This document shows, one piece after another, positions 5,607 through 10,107 of a stretch of 10,107 bases of DNA. Where the stretch lies: NCBI RefSeq assembly GCF_945952095.1, contig NZ_CAMFHL010000262.1, positions 1 to 10,107 on the forward strand, given 5' to 3'. How positions within the stretch are numbered: the stretch's first letter is position 1; each line of letters begins with the position of its first letter. The position numbers and the translations under genes were made by a program. The stretch comes from an uncultured Arsenicibacter sp. GTDB taxonomy: Bacteria > Bacteroidota > Bacteroidia > Cytophagales > Spirosomataceae. Under the pieces are notes generated by a model that was given only the letters and a program-made list of their open reading frames with translations, searched no databases and was not told the DNA's origin.

Positions 5607-7568
5607 TTATTCTTTCGGTTCTTTCTCTGAAGCCGGTACAATCGGGACACGGCGCACATCGGCCGTTTGCTGACGGGTTTCTGTCAGTTCCAGCAGCTTC
5701 ATACCCAGCAAACCGCTCAGCGATCCGTCGGTCGAACTGCCGCCGCTGCCGTTGATAACCACATCCGGAATAATGCGGATATGGCCTCTGGCGATCTCTT
5801 CGGTAATCTTGAATCGGGTAAAGTTCTCTTCGCCCATGGCCTTCACCTGCAACTCGTAGGCCTCGGCTGTTGACCGGCCGATGGCCAGGATCTTCTCGGC
5901 TTCGGCCGTACCGGTTTTGGCAATTCGTTCAGCCTCGGCATCGGCATTGAGCTTGGTCGATTCAGCCTCGGCAGCCGCACGGCGACGCGTGGCTTCGGCT
6001 TCTGCCTCGGCACGCAGTTTCGTAGCCTCTGCTTCGGCACCCACCTGCAGCTTCATACTCCGCGCCTCACCTTCGCTTTTCTTCACCGAAGCATTGGCAG
6101 TCCGCTCGGCGATTTCGACACTTTGCTGCGCTTTTACGATTTCGCGCTGCATTTCAGCCAGTGCCGTTTCCCGTTCATAGCCCTGTCGTTTTTCCTGCGC
6201 CATCCGCTGCGTTTCGTAGGTCTTTTCTTCTTCCTGCGCCACCTTCCGGTCAGTCAGTGTTTTCATCAGCGCTTCCGGCGGCACAATATCACCGATCAGC
6301 GTATCAACGGCGTTTACGTTGTAAATCTCCAGCACCCGCCGGATATGCTCACGGGCCGACTCCTGCCGCTCTTTCCGCGTACTCAGGAACGAAATCACGT
6401 CCGAGTCCTGGGCCGAGTTGCGAAAATAGTTACCGATAGTCGGCTCCAGTACCTGCGAAACAAGGTTGGTCATGCTCCCGAAACGGGCAATTACTTTTGG
6501 GGCTTCATTAGCCGGAATGTGGATAATCTGGGCCACGTCCAGGTTAAACGGGAACCCGTCCTTTGACCGGACCGTGATGGTCGACAGATTACGGTCAAGC
6601 GCGTGGGCTTCCGAACGGGCATTGGCCCAGTTCAGGACCAGGTTGGTGGTCGGCACCTCTTCGACTTTCATCGTGTATGTGTTTACCGGATACTTACCGG
6701 GGCCCAACGGCTCCATCCAGACCCCACGGAAGCCTTTCTGCACAATATTACCGTGTTTAAAGGTGTCGCCAGTCAGATCTATACCTTCTTCACCGATGTA
6801 AGAGATCACGACACCCACGTGGCCAATCGGCACCTCTGTCATCGGAATCTGTTCGATCTGTACGGCCCACTGGTTGATGTAGTATGAACCAGCCAATACG
6901 ACCTGCGGCTGAAGGCCACGATTACCGCCACGTTGTAAAAATGAGTCAATATCCTGAAAGTTATTATGTCCGTCTACATGCTTACCCGCAATCTGCCCCG
7001 GCGTCAGCGGTGCGCCGTCGAGGGTGGTGATAATGCCGACCATGTTTTCCTTGATGTCGGTCATCGGTGCTACGGTGACCGAAAATGCATAGGTGTTGAT
7101 CCGGTAGGTACCCGGCGTCAGCACACCCGTCTGGCGTCCTTTCTGCCCGCCGCTAGCCAGAAACTGTTCCGTGTTCTGGAAGTTGTCGCAGGCCACTTTC
7201 CGGGCCAGAATATTACCGGTAGGCAGTTCAGCCCCGTCATTGGCCAGTACCAGCCCGATTTTCCCCTCCGGAATCACCGTAAACGGTTCCATATCAACAC
7301 CATACTGCCAGGGAAACATCCACCAGTATAACCCCGGAGCCAGGGTCTGTGCCTGATAACCGGCCTCGCCTTTTGTAGCGATAATGCGGCCGTCGGGCAG
7401 CTCCCGGTTCGGGCCTACCAGCACGTATTTTTTCGTGACCAGACCAATCCGGTCCTGCGGGACAATGACCATCCCGAACAGAAAACGTAATACCCATTTG
7501 TACAGCACAAGGGCAATAAGAATGACAGGCAACCAGATCAGGATGCCGCCAAAAGCGAAGAAATCCAT
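5607..7568 (-). CDS. Membrane-anchored SPFH/Band 7 (flotillin-like) protein with N-terminal tandem repeats
   Basis: 653-aa protein. Residues 5-36 are a hydrophobic anchor (GGILIWLPVILIALVLY) without a cleavage site, as in flotillin-type scaffolds. Residues 34-307 hold four tandem units of about 62-75 residues, starting near VPQDRIGLV (36), IPEGKIGLV (99), IKENMVGII (172) and VPIGHVGVV (246). Each runs to a GxY-type strand (APGLYWW, TPGTYRIN, LAGSYYIN, GPGKYPVN). Units 2 and 3 are closest (DNFQNTEQFLASGG versus NNFQDIDSFLQRGG). The SPFH domain is at about 308-440 (LSTITVRSKDGFPFNLDV, VLEPTIGNYFRNSAQ). Residues 440-580 form a long Ala/Glu/Arg coiled coil with EAEA words, followed by a flotillin-like tail (GHIRIIPDVVING). 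Known relatives oligomerise at membranes and organise microdomains; the exact role here is unknown. It is longer than typical bacterial flotillins because of the repeats. ATG 7568 is the only sensible start. Confidence 0.88.
   Translation of the reverse strand: MDFFAFGGILIWLPVILIALVLYKWVLRFLFGMVIVPQDRIGLVTKKYVLVGPNRELPDGRIIATKGEAGYQAQTLAPGLYWWMFPWQYGVDMEPFTVIPEGKIGLVLANDGAELPTGNILARKVACDNFQNTEQFLASGGQKGRQTGVLTPGTYRINTYAFSVTVAPMTDIKENMVGIITTLDGAPLTPGQIAGKHVDGHNNFQDIDSFLQRGGNRGLQPQVVLAGSYYINQWAVQIEQIPMTEVPIGHVGVVISYIGEEGIDLTGDTFKHGNIVQKGFRGVWMEPLGPGKYPVNTYTMKVEEVPTTNLVLNWANARSEAHALDRNLSTITVRSKDGFPFNLDVAQIIHIPANEAPKVIARFGSMTNLVSQVLEPTIGNYFRNSAQDSDVISFLSTRKERQESAREHIRRVLEIYNVNAVDTLIGDIVPPEALMKTLTDRKVAQEEEKTYETQRMAQEKRQGYERETALAEMQREIVKAQQSVEIAERTANASVKKSEGEARSMKLQVGAEAEATKLRAEAEAEATRRRAAAEAESTKLNADAEAERIAKTGTAEAEKILAIGRSTAEAYELQVKAMGEENFTRFKITEEIARGHIRIIPDVVINGSGGSSTDGSLSGLLGMKLLELTETRQQTADVRRVPIVPASEKEPKE
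5897..6041 (-). repeat. Degenerate coding repeat for the EAEA coiled coil
   Basis: This part of the SPFH gene encodes residues about 510-558 and consists of recurring GCC-GAG/GAA-GCC words (GGCTTCGGC/GCCTCGGC on the plus strand) with a period near 8 codons. It gives Ala/Glu-rich helical repeats such as AEAEATKLRAEAEAEATRRR. It is low-complexity coding sequence that is prone to slippage and to chance open frames on the other strand. Confidence 0.7.
6648..7469 (-). repeat. Four tandem protein repeats in the SPFH protein
   Basis: Coding region for residues 34-307 of the SPFH protein, made of four related units of about 62-75 residues. Each opens with (I/V)Pxxx(I/V)Gxx and closes with a Gly-x-Tyr strand followed by an acidic or polar P(M/T)T(D/E)-like turn (APMTD, IPMTE, VPTTN). 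The repeats are visible in protein, not as exact DNA repeats, so the duplications are old. Confidence 0.65.
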
Positions 7569-7616
7569 TGAAATTGTGTTTGTGGTTTAGTTAGAAAATG
7601 TGCGCGCAGCAATGAC

Positions 7617-7636
7617 CAGTAATCCGGTGATTACTG
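7617..7636. repeat. Perfect inverted repeat upstream of the SPFH gene
   Basis: CAGTAATC (7617-7624) and GATTACTG (7629-7636) form an exact 8-bp dyad around CGGT. It lies 49 bases before the SPFH start codon. No T run follows on the minus strand, so an operator or leader hairpin is more likely than a terminator for the upstream gene. Confidence 0.5.
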
Positions 7637-7735
7637 TTTGGGCAAAAGCAAATACGGCATTCGGCGTTTGAGAAACGAGCCTGAGGCTCTGTATTTTAGC
7701 GAGCGGCTACATCGGTGTAGGGCAGTTGTGCTTGA

Positions 7736-7765
7736 TTGACGGATCAAAAGTAACAGACCCGTCAA
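7736..7765. repeat. Ten-base inverted repeat with one mismatch
   Basis: TTGACGGATC (7736-7745) faces GACCCGTCAA (7756-7765) across 10 bases, with nine of ten positions pairing. The loop overlaps the minus-strand TACTTTTG box (7745-7752), so a protein bound to the dyad would cover the putative -7 element. Confidence 0.45.
7745..7752 (-). promoter_or_regulatory. Candidate -7 box for the SPFH gene
   Basis: The minus strand reads TACTTTTG, an exact match to the Bacteroidota TAnnTTTG -7 consensus. A TTTTTG at 7776-7781 on the same strand could serve as the -33 element, but the spacing of 23 bases is long. Transcription would start around 7738, leaving a leader of about 170 bases that contains the 7617-7636 dyad. 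Confidence 0.35.
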
Positions 7766-7838
7766 CACACCTCCACAAAAATCGGATGACTGGCCCGCCT
7801 CAGGCCGGATTGGCAGCCGGGCAAGGATGAATGGTAAG

Positions 7839-9335
7839 TTAAAGCGAGCGCGTCACATTGAAGAAAATACCGGTCTGTCCCTGCCGGTTAATGGAGTAGC
7901 TAAACCGGCCGACAACGTTGTAAAACGTTACGACATCCAGGCCAAGACCCGTGCTGTACAGCAATTTATTAGCCAGCCGGCTCTCATACTGCGCTGCCAC
8001 GTTGCTGTGGATGTAGCCCAGATCCCCGAACAGGGTCAGGTAGGCGGCCAGTGGCAGGGTATTAAACTGGCGCACAGGTACCCAGGATAACTGTTTCCGG
8101 ACGTTAAACAGCTGGTAGCGCAGGCTGTTCCGTATGAGTCCCATATTCTGGCCGTCGATCACGTACAGTTCATATCCCCGCATAACGTTCGGGCCAATCC
8201 CGATTCCGCGTAAAGCACTGTACGGCTGGCGCTTGCCGAGCGTCAGCTGCCCCTGTAAGCCAACGCCGTAATAGAGCGGGCCTTTCACCGGTAAAAAACG
8301 ACTGTAGTCGGCGTTCAGGCTGGTAACGCCCCATCTGGCTCCCGAAAATAATCCGGCCTGTCCGATGGATACCTGAAACACCTTACCCCGCAAGGGATAA
8401 GCCACATTATCGCGCTTATCATAGCGATAGGTATAGCCAAGCGAGATATACCGCTGATGCGTATTGCCGTCAAGGTAATAGCCAGGATTCAGACGGGCCA
8501 CGGTGTCGGCAATCCAGTTACGGACGTAGCGGATATCAAACCCGTTATAATTATAAAAGCTGTTGCGGTAGGTCAATGTTAATCCAGCATTAAACCGTTC
8601 CCGTAACGTGCCTTCGGAGCGCATATAGACCCATTTGTCAGCCTGCGTGCGATAGGATACATCTTTATTGGTAGCATAGGAAAAATCAAAACGCATCCCC
8701 GTCCGCTGTGCCCTGTCCAGATACGGAAGCTGATACGTTACGGCCGCCCGCCGCGTAAATCCCGATTCAAGAGCGATATTCAGCCGGTCGCCGTTGCCGG
8801 TCAGGTTGCGGTGGCTCAGATACCCGCCATACACGGTCCGGCGCAGATCCCGCCCGCGCTCATACCACCACTCATTAAAATTCCGGTCGGCAATATCAAA
8901 AACCGGAAAGGCAAAAAGATACCAGCGTTCTTTTAACACAACATCGACATCGACCGGCTGGATGGCGCCGGGCGGTATGACGGGTTTGTACTCAAAATCG
9001 GGATTGGTCACGCAGGCGTCCACATCAGCCGTGATAAAGAGATTGGTGTTGTTGATGTTGCGCTGGCTCCAGGTGAGTTTTTCGGCCAGCTGGCTTACGC
9101 GCAGGGTATCGCCCACCTGTACAGCCATTTCCCGCATAACAATACGGGTACGTGTCCGGAAATTACCCGTAATCCTGACCGACCGGATTACGATGAGGGA
9201 GTCGTTAAGCGGAGCCGCACTGCGGCTATCCTGTACTGTTACCGAAACCGGTTCTGTTTCCTTTACCCGTACGGTATCCGTCAGCCCCCCAAACCCCAAC
9301 TTCCCACAAATGAATAACGCAGTAAATAAAAGCAT
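7839..9335 (-). CDS. Omp85/BamA-TamA family outer-membrane protein with a single POTRA domain
   Basis: 498-aa predicted outer-membrane beta-barrel of the Omp85 superfamily, whose members insert or export proteins (BamA, TamA) or move other substrates. A hydrophobic N-terminus (MLLFTALFICGKLGFGG) is a weak signal peptide with no basic residue before its core. One POTRA-like domain follows at about 47-136 (IVIRSVRITGNFRTRTRIV, then NNTNLF, then VDVDVVLKERW). The barrel runs from about 140 to the end, with alternating aromatic strands. The hallmark loop-6 motif is present as MRGYE (about 386-390), equivalent to VRGF/Y. It is far shorter than BamA (one POTRA instead of five), so it is probably not the essential BamA. 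The C-terminus ends TRSL rather than with the usual aromatic residue. ATG 9335 is supported by an in-frame stop at 9354-9356. The SPFH gene lies downstream on the same strand. Confidence 0.85.
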   Translation of the reverse strand: MLLFTALFICGKLGFGGLTDTVRVKETEPVSVTVQDSRSAAPLNDSLIVIRSVRITGNFRTRTRIVMREMAVQVGDTLRVSQLAEKLTWSQRNINNTNLFITADVDACVTNPDFEYKPVIPPGAIQPVDVDVVLKERWYLFAFPVFDIADRNFNEWWYERGRDLRRTVYGGYLSHRNLTGNGDRLNIALESGFTRRAAVTYQLPYLDRAQRTGMRFDFSYATNKDVSYRTQADKWVYMRSEGTLRERFNAGLTLTYRNSFYNYNGFDIRYVRNWIADTVARLNPGYYLDGNTHQRYISLGYTYRYDKRDNVAYPLRGKVFQVSIGQAGLFSGARWGVTSLNADYSRFLPVKGPLYYGVGLQGQLTLGKRQPYSALRGIGIGPNVMRGYELYVIDGQNMGLIRNSLRYQLFNVRKQLSWVPVRQFNTLPLAAYLTLFGDLGYIHSNVAAQYESRLANKLLYSTGLGLDVVTFYNVVGRFSYSINRQGQTGIFFNVTRSL

Positions 9336-9366
9336 TCCACAAGTTACGTTTGGTTACAGTATTTAT

Positions 9367-9374
9367 CAAAAATA
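9367..9374 (-). promoter_or_regulatory. Candidate -7 box for the Omp85-like gene
   Basis: The minus strand reads TATTTTTG, an exact TAnnTTTG match. Transcription would start near 9360, about 25 bases before ATG 9335. No TTG/TTTG is visible at the -33 position, so an activator may be needed or the match may be chance in AT-rich DNA. Confidence 0.38.
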
Positions 9375-9377
9375 AGC

Positions 9378-9412
9378 TTTTCTTTAAATTTTAGCGTACT
9401 TTTTCTTTAAAT
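9378..9412. repeat. Direct repeat TTTTCTTTAAAT x2
   Basis: Two identical 12-base copies at 9378-9389 and 9401-9412, separated by 11 bases (23-base period, about two helical turns). They lie just upstream of the putative -7 box of the Omp85-like gene and cover its -33 region, where a regulator could bind. Confidence 0.5.
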
Positions 9413-9505
9413 CCTGCAATCGGGTTCGTATACTTGTTCTGTATTCTCCTACCTAACAATCCGTAAAGTTGTCAGCTTAGCTGTTTGAACTGCTTTGCAC
9501 CGTAA

Positions 9506-10107
9506 ATGATGAAAAACAAACCCAGACTAACATTTTGGCAAATCTGGAACATGAGTTTCGGATTCCTTGGGATTCAGTATGGCTTTGGCTTACAGCAGGC
9601 CAATATGAGTCCTATTTTCCGTTACCTCAATGCCGATGAAGCCGCCATTCCGGCCCTTTGGCTGGCCGGTCCGATAACGGGCCTGCTGGTGCAGCCGGTT
9701 ATCGGTGCCCTTAGTGACCGTACCTGGTCACCACGCTGGGGCCGCCGGAAGCCGTTCTTCCTTATTGGTGCCCTTATTACCAGCTTCGCTCTCTTCCTGA
9801 TGCCCAATTCGACCGGGCTCTGGATGGCTGCCAGCCTCATGTGGATCTTAGACTCCGGCTTAAATGTGGCCATGGAACCCTTCCGTGCCTTTATCGGCGA
9901 CAAGCTCAATGTAGAGCAGCGTACGATTGGTTTTGCGATGCAGAGCTTTTTTGTTGGTTTCGGACAGACACTTGCCAATCAGATGCACCGTATCCTGCCG
10001 CTTTTCGGCCTGACTATGGCTGCTACGAGTAGCAATCCGATTCCTGATATTACCCGGTGGTCTTTTTACATCGGTGGTGTCGCGGTAATACTGGCCGTTT
10101 TATGGAC
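9506..10107 (+). CDS. MFS transporter, SLC45/sucrose-maltose-like (3' end outside window)
   Basis: N-terminal 200 residues of an inner-membrane major facilitator; the frame is still open at the window end. Residues 10-30 form the first helix (WNMSFGFLGIQYGFGL). The motif-A-like loop between helices 2 and 3 reads GALSDRTWSPRWGRRKPFF (67-85); the RxGRRKPF signature is typical of the SLC45/plant sucrose-symporter-like group and of related bacterial maltose/sucrose carriers. A further family-typical segment is DSGLNVAMEPFRAFIGD (116-132). About five helices are visible. By family it probably imports a disaccharide with protons, but the substrate cannot be read from the sequence. There are two tandem ATGs (9506 and 9509); either could be the start. 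The gene is divergent from the Omp85-like gene. Any carbohydrate-use genes would lie to the right of this window. Confidence 0.88.
   Translation, partial: MMKNKPRLTFWQIWNMSFGFLGIQYGFGLQQANMSPIFRYLNADEAAIPALWLAGPITGLLVQPVIGALSDRTWSPRWGRRKPFFLIGALITSFALFLMPNSTGLWMAASLMWILDSGLNVAMEPFRAFIGDKLNVEQRTIGFAMQSFFVGFGQTLANQMHRILPLFGLTMAATSSNPIPDITRWSFYIGGVAVILAVLW

Larger units (their letters stand above)
7569..7838. other. Spacer between the Omp85-like and SPFH genes, with two dyads
   Basis: This 270-base gap lies between two minus-strand genes. I see no coding frame worth calling. It holds a perfect dyad at 7617-7636, a near-perfect dyad at 7736-7765, and a TAnnTTTG match on the minus strand at 7745-7752. 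This is more structure than an ordinary operon gap and suggests that the SPFH gene has its own promoter and possibly a structured leader of about 170 bases. Confidence 0.5.
9336..9505. other. Divergent spacer between the Omp85-like and MFS genes
   Basis: AT-rich 170-base region that must hold both promoters. It contains a minus-strand -7 box candidate (9367-9374) and a 12-base direct repeat (9378-9389 and 9401-9412). For the MFS gene no convincing promoter was found: TAAAGTTG at 9464-9471 is one mismatch from the -7 consensus but has no TTG at the right distance. Confidence 0.5.

Noticed and set aside
5881..6180. Ala/Ser-rich + frame opposite the SPFH coiled coil
   Set aside because: It is a mirror of the EAEA repeat on the coding strand. 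Such low-complexity repeats keep several frames open by composition alone.
7790..7835. GC-rich GCCCG/CGGGC pairing after the Omp85-like gene as a terminator
   Set aside because: It is a five-base stem with a loop of about 20 bases and no T run directly after it on the minus strand.
8794..9375. 193-codon + frame antisense to the Omp85-like gene
   Set aside because: Its Arg/Ser/Thr-rich composition is typical of antisense reading of a GC-rich gene. The minus-strand protein has clear POTRA and barrel features.
1..10107. CRISPR array, tRNA, rRNA, insertion sequence or phage remnant
   Set aside because: No regularly spaced repeats, cloverleaf-type tRNA sequence, rRNA segments, transposase motifs or phage genes were seen on either strand.

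Overview
The window looks like chromosomal DNA from a Bacteroidota bacterium, most likely an aerobic member of the Cytophagales (Spirosoma-like). This is an inference. The supporting signs are the protein families present, A-rich leaders without Shine-Dalgarno boxes, and a few TAnnTTTG-type -7 promoter boxes. Most of the window is GC-richer housekeeping or envelope sequence. Two blocks, about 1-1330 and about 4740-5545, are visibly AT-richer.

Layout. (1) Positions 2-1974 hold a two-component signalling locus: the C-terminal part of a HisKA_3-type sensor kinase on +, facing a NarL/LuxR response regulator on -. A small acidic protein of unknown function lies between them, just downstream of the regulator on its strand. 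(2) After a 400-base gene-free spacer comes a TerC-family membrane protein, closed by a perfect 12-bp hairpin terminator. (3) nuoN, the complex I subunit N gene, follows without any other nuo gene in view and uses a TTG start. (4) Next is a two-gene AT-rich cassette: a 67-residue protein of unknown function overlapping by one base a zeta-toxin-like P-loop kinase. It is a candidate toxin-antitoxin pair. (5) On - (7568 to 5607) lies a membrane-anchored SPFH/flotillin-like protein with four tandem repeats before the SPFH domain and a long Ala/Glu coiled coil after it, with a terminator beyond its stop. (6) Upstream of it on the same strand is a small Omp85/BamA-like outer-membrane protein. (7) The right edge holds the start of a divergent SLC45-like MFS transporter, cut by the window end.

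Functionally the window mixes signalling, respiration, metal homeostasis and envelope organisation. The regions most worth a second look are the kinase/67-aa pair, the repeat architecture of the SPFH protein, and the regulatory-looking repeats in the 7569-7838 and 9336-9505 spacers. No tRNA, rRNA, CRISPR array or insertion sequence was recognised.
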